This document shows, piece by piece, positions 33,789-43,018 of a stretch of 45,878 bases of DNA; the stretch's first letter is position 1; every line of letters begins with the position of its first letter. The stretch is taken from NCBI GenBank assembly GCA_021738625.1, contig JAIPBS010000031.1, positions 1 through 45,878 of the forward strand. The letters run 5' to 3'. The translations under genes were made by a program, and so were the position numbers. A model generated the notes under the pieces. The model did not search any database, was not told the DNA's origin, and worked only from the letters and a program-made list of their open reading frames with translations. The stretch is from Bacteroidales bacterium. Its GTDB lineage: Bacteria > Bacteroidota > Bacteroidia > Bacteroidales > JAIOZK01.

Positions 33789-33796
33789 TACTTTTG
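33789..33796 (+). promoter_or_regulatory. Bacteroidota -7 box (TACTTTTG)
   Basis: TACTTTTG matches TAnnTTTG and ends 30 bp before the GTG at 33827. It covers the alternative TTG start at 33794, ruling that start out. Confidence 0.6.
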
Positions 33797-33826
33797 TGCC
33801 CTGATAAACCCATAAAAATTAGTACT

Positions 33827-35083
33827 GTGGATATATTTGACAAGATACAAAAGAACATGGGGCCATTGGGCCAGTACATAAACCAGGCACATGGCTACTA
33901 TATGTTTCCTAAGCTGGAGGGTGAGCTCGCCCCCCGCATGAATTTCAGGGGAAAAGAAATGCTGGTATGGAGCCTGAATAATTACCTGGGACTGGGCAAT
34001 CACCCCGAGGTTCGCAAAGCGGATGCAGAAGCTGCAAAAGAATGGGGCATGGCCAATCCTATGGGCGCCCGGATGATGTCGGGTCAAACCGATTACCATG
34101 AAGAACTCGAAAGGCAGCTTGCCAACTTTGTCGGAAGAGAATCGGCCTATTTGCTGAATTATGGCTATCAGGGCATGCTTTCCATTATCGACACACTGGT
34201 GGATAGAAAAGACATCATCATTTACGATTCGGAGGCGCATGCCTGCATCATTGATGGTATGCGTTTGCATTTGGGCAAGCGTTTCGTATATCCGCACAAC
34301 AACATGGAAAACCTGGAAAAGGAATTGCAACGGGCTACAAAACTGGCTGAAAAAACCGGCGGTGGTATCTTGGTGATCAGTGAAGGAGTTTACGGCATGT
34401 CTGGCGACCTGGGCAATCTGCCGGCAATTGTGGAATTTAAGAAAAAATATAACTTCCGGCTGTTGGTTGACGACGCTCACGGTTTCGGAACCATGGGTAA
34501 AACCGGCGCCGGAACAGACGAGCATTTTGGTGTTCAGGAGGATGTGGATGTTTATTTCGCAACCTTTGCCAAGTCTATGGCAGGCATCGGTGGATTTGTG
34601 GCATCCAAAAAGGAAGTTTTTCTTTATCTGATGTACAACATGCGTTCGCAGGTATATGCCAAATCCCTTCCCATGCCTATGGTTATTGGCGCACTAAAAC
34701 GCCTTGAATTGCTTCGCGAGCAGCCGGAACATAAAGCAAACCTTTGGAAAATCGTAAATGCTTTACAAAGTGGCCTAAAAAAATCCGGATTTAACCTTGG
34801 GAATACCGCTTCCCCTGTGACCCCGGTATTTCTGAGTGGCGGCGTACCTGAAGCAACTCAACTCACTTACGATCTGCGCGAGAATTACAATATTTTCTGC
34901 TCTATTGTCGGTTATCCCGTTGTACCGAGAGACGTGATACTGATCCGACTGATCCCCACAGCAGTGCATACATTGGAAGATGTGGAATACACCATCAATG
35001 CCTTTTCAGAGGTTAAGAAGAAACTCGATTCCGGCGAGTATACAGGGAAAGGTTTTCCTGAAAATGTTGCATCAAAAGTTTAA
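33827..35083 (+). CDS. Serine palmitoyltransferase-like alpha-oxoamine synthase
   Basis: This is a 418-residue PLP enzyme of the KBL/SPT/BioF/HemA group, which condense an amino acid with an acyl-CoA and release CO2. It has EGVYGMSGDLGNLP (186-199), DDAHGFGTMG (215-224) and the Schiff-base Lys249 in ATFAKSMAGIGGF. The N-terminus (MGPLGQYINQAHGYYMFPKLEG) and MMSGQTDYHEELE fit the Bacteroidota serine palmitoyltransferase, which makes 3-ketosphinganine for sphingolipids. An AKB ligase cannot be excluded. The GTG at 33827 is chosen because the upstream TTG (33794) lies within a -7 box. A bidirectional terminator follows 23 bp after the stop. Confidence 0.82.
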   Translation: MDIFDKIQKNMGPLGQYINQAHGYYMFPKLEGELAPRMNFRGKEMLVWSLNNYLGLGNHPEVRKADAEAAKEWGMANPMGARMMSGQTDYHEELERQLANFVGRESAYLLNYGYQGMLSIIDTLVDRKDIIIYDSEAHACIIDGMRLHLGKRFVYPHNNMENLEKELQRATKLAEKTGGGILVISEGVYGMSGDLGNLPAIVEFKKKYNFRLLVDDAHGFGTMGKTGAGTDEHFGVQEDVDVYFATFAKSMAGIGGFVASKKEVFLYLMYNMRSQVYAKSLPMPMVIGALKRLELLREQPEHKANLWKIVNALQSGLKKSGFNLGNTASPVTPVFLSGGVPEATQLTYDLRENYNIFCSIVGYPVVPRDVILIRLIPTAVHTLEDVEYTINAFSEVKKKLDSGEYTGKGFPENVASKV

Positions 35084-35105
35084 TGAAGATATAGGATCCT
35101 GGAAT

Positions 35106-35144
35106 AAAAAAAATCCGGTAAACGACGTTTACCGGATTTTTTTT
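35106..35144. terminator. Bidirectional intrinsic terminator
   Basis: An 18-bp perfect stem (35106-35123 with 35127-35144) built on ATCCGGTAAAC carries an 8-A arm on one side and an 8-T arm on the other, with a GAC loop. It serves both convergent genes, ending 22 bp after the SPT-like stop and 13 bp after the aminotransferase stop. Confidence 0.95.
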
Positions 35145-35157
35145 CAGTTAAAAGTTC

Positions 35158-36357
35158 TTAACCCGACCGGCCAGGATAAACCTTCAGCGCTTCCGCCAGG
35201 CATTTCATGGATTTCTTCATATTCTCGACCTTTAGCACATAGCTGATGCGAACTTCATCCTTGCCCCTTCCGGGTGTTGAATAAAAACCGGAAGCAGGAG
35301 CCAGCATAACGGTCTGATTTTCATATTCAAAATCCTCAAGCAACCACTGACAAAATTTATCCGAATCGTCAATGGGCAGTTTGGCTACCACATAAAATGC
35401 ACCTTTTGGCATTGGACACTCAGCGCCTTCCATAGCATTGATGGATTCATATACCACTTTTCTCCGGGCGTCATATTCTTTCAAATTGGCCTCAAAGTAA
35501 TCATCACCCACATCCATAGCTGCTTCTGCGGCAACTTGCCCGAAGCTGGGTGGACTCAGTCGGGCCTGTGCAAACTTCAGTGCGGTTTGCATCAGCTCTT
35601 TATTTTTCGAGATCATATAACCTATGCGGATACCGCAGGCCGAATATCTTTTCGAAACCGAGTCGATAAGAACTACATTTTGCTCAATTCCTTCGAGATA
35701 CATGGCAGAATAGTGTTTGTTGCCATCATAGCAAAACTCCCTGTAAACTTCATCCGCAATCAAATAGAGATCGTATTTCTTTACAATATCGCGCAGCGTT
35801 TCAAGCTCTTCTTTTGAATACAGATATCCTGTTGGATTATTGGGATTGCAAATCAGTATGCCTTTTGTTTTGTCTGTAATGGCCTTCTCAAACTCAGCAA
35901 TGGGTGGCAAGGCAAAACCAGTATCAATACTTGAAAATATGGGCTTGACTTCGATGCCCGCGTTGATGGCAAAACTATTGTAGTTGGCATAAAACGGTTC
36001 GGGAATAACAATCTCATCACCCGGATCAAAACATGAATTCATGGCAAACAAAATGGCCTCAGAAGCACCGGCCCCAACGATGATCTCATCGGAGGTTACT
36101 TCTATATCATGTTGTTTGTAGTACCCAACCAGTTTTTCCCTTAAAGAAGGAATACCTTGCGAGTGGCTGTATTCAACCACCTGGTGCGGATAATTTTTCA
36201 CGGCCTCAAGCGCTACTTCAGGCGTGTTGATATCCGGCTGCCCGATATTCAAATGATATACGGTTCTTCCCTTTTGTTTGGCTGAATCCGCATAAGGTAC
36301 CAGCTTGCGGATGGGCGAAGCAGGCATCCTTTTGCCTTTTTTTGAAATTTCTGGCAT
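35158..36357 (-). CDS. PLP-dependent aminotransferase (AspC/class I-II)
   Basis: This 399-residue fold-type I aminotransferase has the motif order of aspartate and related aminotransferases of subgroup I-gamma: HLNIGQPDINTP (N-terminal substrate loop), VGAGASEAI, NPNNPTG, IADEVYREF, and SVSKRYSACGIRIGY with the PLP lysine. A C-terminal arginine motif (DEVRISYV) would bind the substrate carboxylate. The amino donor (Asp, aromatic amino acids or prephenate) cannot be fixed from the sequence. It lies between two hairpins and has no obvious -7 box, so it may depend partly on read-through from the DUF1573 gene. Confidence 0.9.
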   Translation of the reverse strand: MPEISKKGKRMPASPIRKLVPYADSAKQKGRTVYHLNIGQPDINTPEVALEAVKNYPHQVVEYSHSQGIPSLREKLVGYYKQHDIEVTSDEIIVGAGASEAILFAMNSCFDPGDEIVIPEPFYANYNSFAINAGIEVKPIFSSIDTGFALPPIAEFEKAITDKTKGILICNPNNPTGYLYSKEELETLRDIVKKYDLYLIADEVYREFCYDGNKHYSAMYLEGIEQNVVLIDSVSKRYSACGIRIGYMISKNKELMQTALKFAQARLSPPSFGQVAAEAAMDVGDDYFEANLKEYDARRKVVYESINAMEGAECPMPKGAFYVVAKLPIDDSDKFCQWLLEDFEYENQTVMLAPASGFYSTPGRGKDEVRISYVLKVENMKKSMKCLAEALKVYPGRSG

Positions 36358-36393
36358 TTCAATCAGTTTTTTAAATCCGACAAATTATTAAAA

Positions 36394-36420
36394 AATCCCG
36401 GCAATCAGATTACCGGGATT
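36394..36420 (-). terminator. Terminator of the DUF1573 gene
   Basis: AATCCCGGCAA (36394-36404) pairs with TTACCGGGATT (36410-36420), including one wobble pair, over a 5-nt loop. On the minus strand a T-run follows. It lies 17 bp after the DUF1573 stop. Confidence 0.88.
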
Positions 36421-36437
36421 AAAGTTTATCCTTCCAG

Positions 36438-36893
36438 TTACTTGTTGACCGGCGATGAGTTCTCATCCAGGTTCTTTTCCGGCAGTTCCTCCTTGGGTTT
36501 GGAAACTACATTTCCTTTGATCGTCAAAACCACCCTGTTGGTTTTGGCATTGGACATCACCGTTACGGTTTTGTGGAATCGACCTGTACGGTTGGTATTG
36601 TAGGTGACCTTGATCTTTTCGCTCTGACCTGCCGTTATGGGTTTCTTAGGCCATGTGGGCACAGTGCATCCACAAGAAGATCGTGGCTTGGAAAGGATCA
36701 GAGGTTCCTTACCTGTGTTGGTGAACTCAAATTCACAGGTTCCGTCACTCCCCTGGTATATGGTCCCGTAATCGTGAACGGTTTTATCAAAGCTGATCTC
36801 AGGCGCATTGGGATTTTCATCCTTACTGTCCTGACCAATTGCTGTTGCTGCTGTGAACATAATTGCTACGGCAAGTATTAATAGCTTTTTCAT
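36438..36893 (-). CDS. Secreted DUF1573 protein
   Basis: This 151-residue protein has a signal peptide (MKKLLILAVAIMFTAATAIG, cut after the next Q). It carries a single DUF1573 (immunoglobulin/MSP-like) domain: F-DKTVHDYGTIYQG, then FEFTNTGKEPLIL, the paired cysteines SSCGCTVP, and TGRFHKTVTVMSN. The family is widespread in Bacteroidota envelopes with no proven role. The frame continues 12 codons upstream, but the ATG at 36893 gives the proper signal peptide, and a TACTTTTG box at 36927-36934 supports it. It is monocistronic, with its own terminator. Confidence 0.9.
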   Translation of the reverse strand: MKKLLILAVAIMFTAATAIGQDSKDENPNAPEISFDKTVHDYGTIYQGSDGTCEFEFTNTGKEPLILSKPRSSCGCTVPTWPKKPITAGQSEKIKVTYNTNRTGRFHKTVTVMSNAKTNRVVLTIKGNVVSKPKEELPEKNLDENSSPVNK

Positions 36894-36926
36894 AATATGT
36901 ATTTTTTTGAAATGAGTTACAGAAAA

Positions 36927-36934
36927 CAAAAGTA
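36927..36934 (-). promoter_or_regulatory. Bacteroidota -7 box (TACTTTTG)
   Basis: The minus strand reads TACTTTTG 33 bp upstream of the DUF1573 ATG at 36893. Confidence 0.55.
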
Positions 36935-37012
36935 CGTAATAAATTCTGTTGATGATATTATCCTGTCGGATATTTTCAGTAATTTTAACTAAATTTTTAA
37001 ACGATTATTGTT

Positions 37013-37534
37013 ATGATGAAAATACCAAGCAGAATATTGCTTTTTGCATTGATGTTAACCAGTTTAAGCTATTGCAAATCAGGAGACACGAAAAAAACCA
37101 GATCGGACAAACTTGCTGTCGAAACGCCTGCCACAGCCGCTCCCGATGTGATCATCTATAAAACAAAAAAGGATTACAGCAAGAACGTACCAATTATTCT
37201 ATCTGAAAACAAAGACGAAATTTTGGTTTACCCTGCGCCGGGTGACCTTTATTATAAAGGTGATCTGGCCTATCCCACTCCGCTCGAAAATGGATATTTA
37301 ATGGACAATCGTGGAATCAACGAAAATGTCGCCTTTCTGGACTATACCTATGAAGAATACTCCAAGATGAAAAAAACGCCGCGTAGGGAAGATCTTTGGG
37401 CACATATCATCGACAAGAACCCTTTGGAAGAAATGTATAAATGTGGAAACAAAACGGATTATGATAACATCAGAATGGAACTGAACCATAAAATTGAAGC
37501 CGGTGAATTAAAAAATTGTCAGCAACTAAAATAA
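37013..37534 (+). CDS. Putative lipoprotein of unknown function
   Basis: This 173-residue protein has a lipoprotein signal (MMKIPSRILLFALMLTSLSY-C, Cys21, lipobox LSYC). The mature part is charged, with a proline-rich strand segment (ILVYPAPGDLYYKGDLAYPTPLENGYLMD) and a helical C-terminus. No family is recognised. It sits 42 bp before the fused fatty acid kinase gene on the same strand and could share its transcript. Nothing in the sequence ties it to lipid metabolism. Confidence 0.7.
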   Translation: MMKIPSRILLFALMLTSLSYCKSGDTKKTRSDKLAVETPATAAPDVIIYKTKKDYSKNVPIILSENKDEILVYPAPGDLYYKGDLAYPTPLENGYLMDNRGINENVAFLDYTYEEYSKMKKTPRREDLWAHIIDKNPLEEMYKCGNKTDYDNIRMELNHKIEAGELKNCQQLK

Positions 37535-37576
37535 TCGACCCGAACAACAAACAAGCATTCAGATTGTTAATTAGTT

Positions 37577-39391
37577 ATGAACCAGGAAAAAAACACGCTT
37601 AAAAGTTGGAAGATTTTGGACGGGAAGCAATTGTATTACAGTTTTCTGGCTGGAGCTCAGCGATTATTTGAAAATCAGAAGGATATCAATAAGATTAATG
37701 TTTTTCCCGTTCCTGATGGCGACACGGGGACCAACCTGGCATCAACCATGCGGTCCATTGTTGAGAGTTCGGTACCTTCCAAAGATATACAGCAAACCGC
37801 CACATCCCTGGCTGATGCCGCCCTTGTCGGGGCCCGTGGAAATTCAGGCATCATCTTCGCCCAGTTTCTTTATGGTTTCAGTGCAGAGCTGGAAAACAGA
37901 AAAACACTGGATGTGCATAGCTTCAGCAACTCTGTGAACAATGCAGTAAAGTATGCGTATGAGTCCATTTCAAATCCGGTAGAAGGCACCATGATCACTG
38001 TGATCAGGGAGTGGGCCGAATCGCTTCAAACCTGGAAAAACAAAATGTCGGATTTCGGGAATTTGTTTACAAGTTCCTTTAAAAATGCGAGTCAATCGCT
38101 GAAAGAAACTACCCAAAAACTGGAAGTTCTTGCAAAAAACAAAGTTGTAGATGCAGGGGCAAAAGGATTTGTGGTTTTTCTGGAAGGCATTGTTGATTTC
38201 TTCAAAAATGGAGAAATCAGAAAACTGATGAAGAGCAAGATATATACCGGCGATTTTGAGGAAAAAATAGAATCCATCCCTCATGAAGAGTTCACTTTCA
38301 GGTATTGTGCAGAAGCCTTGATTTCCGGGGAAAACATGGATAGGTGTCTCATGATCAAGAAGCTGGAGGATTACGGCGATAGCATTGTGGTAGCCGGTTC
38401 ACCCACCAAAATCAGGATTCATATACATACCGACCAGCCCACCACTCTATTTAGAGAATTGAGCAAGTGCGGAATCATCAACTCCCAAAAGGTTGATGAT
38501 ATGTATATGCAGAACGAGATCACCCATCACCGCAAGAACAACATTGCCCTGCTGACCGACAGCACCTGCGACCTGCCTCCTGAGATCATTCAAAAGCACC
38601 AGATTCACACAGTGCCCCTCTCCATCCATTTCGGAGAGAATTATTTCCTCGACCAGGTTACCCTGACCTCAAAGCATTTCTATGAAATGCTTGAACATTC
38701 GGATGTTTATCCAAGCAGTGCACAACCTTCATACAAAGAGTTTTTCAATAGATACAGTTATTTGAGCACTCACTATGAAGACATCCTGGCCATCCACATC
38801 AGCGGAAAACTCAGCGGCACTTATTCAAACAGCCAAAAGGCCGCCGGCAAGGTAGCCCGGGAGAACGGCCAAAACATAAGGGTGATCGATTCTAAAAAAG
38901 TTACCGGCGCCGTTGGTCTGATCATTCTGCGTGCCGCACAGGAAATCGAAAAGGGAACTTCTTTCGATGAACTGGTTGAGCAGGTAAAGGATTGGGTAGG
39001 AAAAACAGATGAACTGGTAAGCGTTAAAACCCTGAAATACATGGTGAAGGGAGGCCGTGTTAGTCCGATGAAAGGCCGGATTGCCAAACTGCTTAATCTA
39101 AAACCCATTGTTTCGATTGACGGTGAAGGAAATTCGATTTTATATGATAAATCCTTCAGTGAAAAAGGCAGTATGAAAAAAGTAATCAAACTTTTGTTAA
39201 AGAAAACTGCCGGAAAAAAACTTTGGGGATACTCCATTAACCACGCCAATAATCCTGAGACAGCCAACTGGTATAAAGAAAAAATGACTGAACTGACAGG
39301 CACGGAACCTGCCTTTATTTATGATACCTCCCCCGTTATCGGTGTCAATGCCGGTATTGGCTCCGTTAGTCTGAACTTCATGACGGAATAA
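37577..39391 (+). CDS. Fused FakA/FakB-type fatty acid kinase (DAK2-DegV)
   Basis: This 604-residue protein joins two partners that are usually separate. Residues about 10-210 are a DAK2/DhaL ATP-binding domain, with the Mg-ATP motif DGDTGTN (47-53), ARGNSG (86-91) and DAGAKGF (192-198). Residues 235-315 match the FakA middle domain (RYCAEALISG, YGDSIVVAG, IRIHIHTDQP). Residues 322-604 are a DegV/FakB fatty-acid-binding domain, with LTDSTCDLP, SGKLSGTYSNSQ, KYMVKGGRVSPMKG and the C-terminal GIGSVSLNF. In Firmicutes, FakB presents a fatty acid to FakA, which phosphorylates it. Here both would act within one chain. The FakA C-terminal FakB-docking domain appears replaced by DegV itself. Confidence 0.88.
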   Translation: MNQEKNTLKSWKILDGKQLYYSFLAGAQRLFENQKDINKINVFPVPDGDTGTNLASTMRSIVESSVPSKDIQQTATSLADAALVGARGNSGIIFAQFLYGFSAELENRKTLDVHSFSNSVNNAVKYAYESISNPVEGTMITVIREWAESLQTWKNKMSDFGNLFTSSFKNASQSLKETTQKLEVLAKNKVVDAGAKGFVVFLEGIVDFFKNGEIRKLMKSKIYTGDFEEKIESIPHEEFTFRYCAEALISGENMDRCLMIKKLEDYGDSIVVAGSPTKIRIHIHTDQPTTLFRELSKCGIINSQKVDDMYMQNEITHHRKNNIALLTDSTCDLPPEIIQKHQIHTVPLSIHFGENYFLDQVTLTSKHFYEMLEHSDVYPSSAQPSYKEFFNRYSYLSTHYEDILAIHISGKLSGTYSNSQKAAGKVARENGQNIRVIDSKKVTGAVGLIILRAAQEIEKGTSFDELVEQVKDWVGKTDELVSVKTLKYMVKGGRVSPMKGRIAKLLNLKPIVSIDGEGNSILYDKSFSEKGSMKKVIKLLLKKTAGKKLWGYSINHANNPETANWYKEKMTELTGTEPAFIYDTSPVIGVNAGIGSVSLNFMTE

Positions 39392-39454
39392 AAACCTCCT
39401 TATAAAGGCTTTATAAATTGACTGACCAGAAGCCTCAGAAAAATCAATAATTGC

Positions 39455-39462
39455 TAACTTTG
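39455..39462 (+). promoter_or_regulatory. Bacteroidota -7 box (TAACTTTG)
   Basis: TAACTTTG matches TAnnTTTG, 25 bp upstream of the ATG at 39488. Confidence 0.6.
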
Positions 39463-39487
39463 CCGCGAAACAAAAAAACCAGCTTAC

Positions 39488-41545
39488 ATGATCACCAGGG
39501 AATTGATAGATCCGAAAAGCATTGCCGTTGTAGGTGGCTCTAAAGACATCACCAAGCCAGGCGGCAAAGTCCTGAAAAATATTATTGATGGAAAATACAA
39601 AGGCGATTTGTTTGTCGTAAATCCCAAAGAAGATGAGGTACAGGGCATAAAAAGCTACAGAGATCCCAATGATCTTCCAAAAACCGAATTGGCTATCATC
39701 GCGATTGCAGCAAAATTTACACCCCACACGATTAAATTACTTACCGAAGAAAAAGGAACCAAAGCCATCATTATCCTTTCTGCAGGATTCAGTGAAGAAA
39801 GCGAAGCCGGAAAGAAAATTGAAGATCAGATAGTGGCCCAATGCAACAAGAACAATTGCGCTCTGATCGGTCCCAACTGCACTGGTGTGCTGACCCCTAA
39901 CTACCATGGTGTGTTTACCCTGCCCATTCCCAAACTGGAAACCAAAGGAGTAAGTTTGATTTCCGGATCAGGCGCTACGGCCTGTTTTATCATGGAATCT
40001 GGTATCAGGAGCGGGCTCAGCTTTTCAAACGTATTCTCCGTTGGCAACAGCGCACAGATGGGCATAGAAGAGATTGTGAAGTTCATGGACGAAACCTACG
40101 ACCCGGAAACCAGCTCGGATGTTAAGCTGCTTTACATCGAAAATATCTCGAAACCTCAAATGTTGTTAAAACATTCCGCCTCGCTCATCAGGAAGGGATG
40201 CCGCATTGCTGCGATAAAAGCCGGTGCTTCAGAAGCCGGTAGCAGGGCAGCCAGTTCGCATACCGGAGCTCTTGCTTCTTCCGATGTTGCCGTTGACGCC
40301 TTGTTCAGAAAAGCCGGTATCCTAAGATGCTATAGCCGGGAACAGCTAACAGCTGTCGGATCAGTGTTTCTGCATCAAAAACTTACAGGCAAAAACATCG
40401 CAGTGATCAGCCATGCAGGCGGCCCGGCCGTGATGCTTACCGATTCGCTTGAAAAGGGCGGTCTTAAGGTACCTCACCTGGAAGGACCCGCAGCCGACGA
40501 ACTGCTCGAACAGCTGTTCCCCGGTTCTTCTGTTGCCAACCCTATCGACTTTCTGGCAACAGGCACTGCCGAACAGCTTGGCACAATCATCGATCAGGTA
40601 AACAACAAATTCGTTGAGATTGATGCCATGGTAGTGATCTTCGGCACTCCGGGATTGACTGAAATTTCTGATGTTTACAAGGTTTTGGATCAAAAGATGA
40701 AAGAATCACCCAAGCCCATTTACCCTGTTCTTCCGTCAGTAACCACGGCTGCAACCGAAATCAACGAATTTGTTTCGGAGGGGCATTCCTATTTCTCTGA
40801 CGAGGTTGTACTCGGCTCTTCCCTGGCACAGGTTTATAACACCCCCGCCCCAGCTCCAAGCGAATATGAACTGCCTGATCTGGACATTGACTGTATTGGA
40901 GGAATCATGGAGCAAGCTGATAATGGCTACCTCCCACCGGAAAAGGTTCAGCAAATTCTTGATGCGGCAGGTATTGGCAGAACCAAAGAAATTGTAGTGG
41001 ATAAGAAAGAAAATGCCCTCAGTTTTGCCCGCAACGAAGGATACCCACTTGTAATGAAGGTTGTAGGCCCCGTTCACAAATCCGATGTTGGGGGCGTGGT
41101 GCTTAATGTGAATGATGAAGAAACGGTTTCAGCAGAATTCGACAGACTGATGAAGATCAGGGATACACATGCCGTTTTGATGTATCCCATGGTATTTGGA
41201 ACGGAGGTATTTATTGGCGCAAAACAGGAGGATAAATTCGGACACCTGGTTCTTGCCGGCCTGGGCGGTATTTTCGTTGAAATTCTGAAAGATGTTAATG
41301 TTAGATTGGCTCCACTTACGAAAGCGGAAGCCCTTGACATGATCCAAAAATTAAAGGGGTATGGTATCATCAAAGGCGCCAGAAAGCAGGAACCGGTCAA
41401 TGAAGATCTTTTTGCAGATGCAATTACAAGGATCGCAGCACTGGTGACCGTCGCTCCCGAAATATTTGAAATGGACCTGAATCCGCTGCTCGGAACCAAA
41501 GACAGCCTGATTGCCGTGGATGCCAGGATCAGGATTGAAAAATAA
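39488..41545 (+). CDS. ADP-forming acyl-CoA synthetase (fused alpha-beta)
   Basis: This 685-residue protein converts acyl-CoA, ADP and phosphate to acid, CoA and ATP, or the reverse. It has a CoA-binding domain (SIAVVGGSKDITKPGGKV, 11-28), succinyl-CoA-ligase-like domains with IGPNCTGVLTPN (127-138), the phosphohistidine His258 in ASSHTGALASSD, and a C-terminal ATP-grasp domain (about 470-685) with PLVMKVVGPVHKSDVGGV, whose His is the second phosphorylation site of the family. Alpha and beta parts are fused, as in many bacterial enzymes. Acetate, branched-chain or aryl acids are possible products. It gives substrate-level phosphorylation, common in fermenters. A TAACTTTG box lies upstream. 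Confidence 0.92.
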   Translation: MITRELIDPKSIAVVGGSKDITKPGGKVLKNIIDGKYKGDLFVVNPKEDEVQGIKSYRDPNDLPKTELAIIAIAAKFTPHTIKLLTEEKGTKAIIILSAGFSEESEAGKKIEDQIVAQCNKNNCALIGPNCTGVLTPNYHGVFTLPIPKLETKGVSLISGSGATACFIMESGIRSGLSFSNVFSVGNSAQMGIEEIVKFMDETYDPETSSDVKLLYIENISKPQMLLKHSASLIRKGCRIAAIKAGASEAGSRAASSHTGALASSDVAVDALFRKAGILRCYSREQLTAVGSVFLHQKLTGKNIAVISHAGGPAVMLTDSLEKGGLKVPHLEGPAADELLEQLFPGSSVANPIDFLATGTAEQLGTIIDQVNNKFVEIDAMVVIFGTPGLTEISDVYKVLDQKMKESPKPIYPVLPSVTTAATEINEFVSEGHSYFSDEVVLGSSLAQVYNTPAPAPSEYELPDLDIDCIGGIMEQADNGYLPPEKVQQILDAAGIGRTKEIVVDKKENALSFARNEGYPLVMKVVGPVHKSDVGGVVLNVNDEETVSAEFDRLMKIRDTHAVLMYPMVFGTEVFIGAKQEDKFGHLVLAGLGGIFVEILKDVNVRLAPLTKAEALDMIQKLKGYGIIKGARKQEPVNEDLFADAITRIAALVTVAPEIFEMDLNPLLGTKDSLIAVDARIRIEK

Positions 41546-41681
41546 CAGACAGATAAATCCGCTTTAATAAGCATGACCTTCTTATTTAAATACATTATAG
41601 ATAGCATTTCCGGCAAATAATCTTGATGTTTTTATTTATTTTGCAACACCATTAAAGATTAACCATTCAGAAAATAAAGTT

Positions 41682-43001
41682 ATGATGGACACTCCGATTG
41701 ATTTCAAGGTTGTTACAGAGAAGATTAAAGCCAACAACATCACAGATTTTTCAAAAGCAACCATACGCCAGATCAAAAAACTTGTTGATGATATCCAGCA
41801 GGAAACCGGGGATAAATACATCCGGATGGAAATGGGCATTCCGGGACTGACCCCAAGCAAGATCGGGATAGAGGCCGAGATCAAGGCGTTGAAGGCAGGA
41901 ATTCCGGCCATATATCCCGATATTTACGGAACCAGGGAACTTAAAAAGGAGATTTCCCGCTTCTGTAAACTTTTTCTGAACATAGATGTTGATCCCGAAG
42001 GCTGTATTCCCACGGTAGGCTCGATGCAGGGCAGCTTTGCCTCCTTTATGACAGTGAACCGCATCGATCCCCAAAAGAATACCACTCTATTCATCGACCC
42101 GGGATTCCCCGTACACAAGCAACAACATCATGTTTTGGGCAATCCTTTCGAAAACTTCGATGTTTATAATTATCGCGGCGACAAGCTACGTGATAAGCTG
42201 GAATCCTACCTCAGTAAAGGCAACATCAGCTGCATTTTGTATTCCAACCCAAACAATCCATCATGGATTTGTTTTACCGACAAGGAACTGAAAATCATTG
42301 GTGAGCTGGCCAATAAATACGGTGTGATCGTCATCGAAGACCTTGCCTATTTCGGAATGGATTTCAGGCAGCATTATACCAAACCGGGAGAGCCGCCCTA
42401 TCAGCCCTCCGTTACCAAATATACCGATAATTATATCCTGCTGATCTCGAGCTCCAAAGCATTCAGCTATGCCGGTCAGCGGATCGGTATGATGGTGGTC
42501 TCCGATAAGGTTTACAACATCAAATCAGAAAACCTTCTAAAAAATTACATTTTCGATACCTTTGGTAAGGCCATGATATTTGGAACCATATACTCGCTGA
42601 GTTCCGGTACCGCTCACACTCCCCAATATGCTCTGGCTGCGATCCTCAAAGCCGTGAATGATGGTAAATATGATTTCAGAAAAGATGTACTGGAATATGG
42701 AGAAAAAGCTGTTATCATGAAAAAGCTTTTCATAGATAATGGTTTCAAAATTGTGTATGATATGGATGAAGACAACCCCATTGCAGATGGATTTTATTTT
42801 ACGCTCTCTTACCCGGGTTTTGAAGGGCATGAACTTTTAAAAGAATTGATCTATTACGGAGTAAGTGCTATTACATTGAGTATTACCGGTAGCGAAAGAA
42901 CGGAAGGCATCCGGGCATGTACCTCCCTTGTTCATCGTTCCCAGTTCCCCGATCTGGAATACAGATTGAAGAAATTTCATGAAAATCATCCCCCTAAATA
43001 G
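41682..43001 (+). CDS. PLP-dependent aminotransferase (class I/II)
   Basis: This 439-residue fold-type I enzyme has MEMGIPGLTPSKIG (substrate loop), VGSMQGSFAS, LYSNPNNPSW (the NPNNP motif), VIVIEDLAYFGMDF and the PLP lysine in ISSSKAFSYAGQRIG. The C-terminus has SGSERTEGIRAC-like residues (GSERTEGIRACTSL) that would hold the substrate carboxylate. It is longer than AspC-type enzymes because of an extended N-terminus (about 45 residues) and an insertion with PGEPPYQPSVTKY. The amino acid substrate is not known. It is followed after 17 bp by a membrane protein gene, probably co-transcribed. Confidence 0.87.
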   Translation: MMDTPIDFKVVTEKIKANNITDFSKATIRQIKKLVDDIQQETGDKYIRMEMGIPGLTPSKIGIEAEIKALKAGIPAIYPDIYGTRELKKEISRFCKLFLNIDVDPEGCIPTVGSMQGSFASFMTVNRIDPQKNTTLFIDPGFPVHKQQHHVLGNPFENFDVYNYRGDKLRDKLESYLSKGNISCILYSNPNNPSWICFTDKELKIIGELANKYGVIVIEDLAYFGMDFRQHYTKPGEPPYQPSVTKYTDNYILLISSSKAFSYAGQRIGMMVVSDKVYNIKSENLLKNYIFDTFGKAMIFGTIYSLSSGTAHTPQYALAAILKAVNDGKYDFRKDVLEYGEKAVIMKKLFIDNGFKIVYDMDEDNPIADGFYFTLSYPGFEGHELLKELIYYGVSAITLSITGSERTEGIRACTSLVHRSQFPDLEYRLKKFHENHPPK

Positions 43002-43018
43002 AAAGCCAGGTAACATTT

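Larger units (their letters stand above)
33516..33826. other. Divergent bamD/SPT-like regulatory region with two inverted repeats
   Basis: These 311 bp contain no gene. They hold the bamD -7 box (33521-33528, minus), the -7 box of the SPT-like gene (33789-33796, plus) and, between them, two back-to-back inverted repeats. ACTGAATCT (33651-33659) pairs with AGATTCAGT (33688-33696). TTATACCGATT (33696-33706) pairs with AATCGGTATAA (33741-33751), with an inner GAACA/TGTTC pair (33708-33712/33734-33738). Confidence 0.7.
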
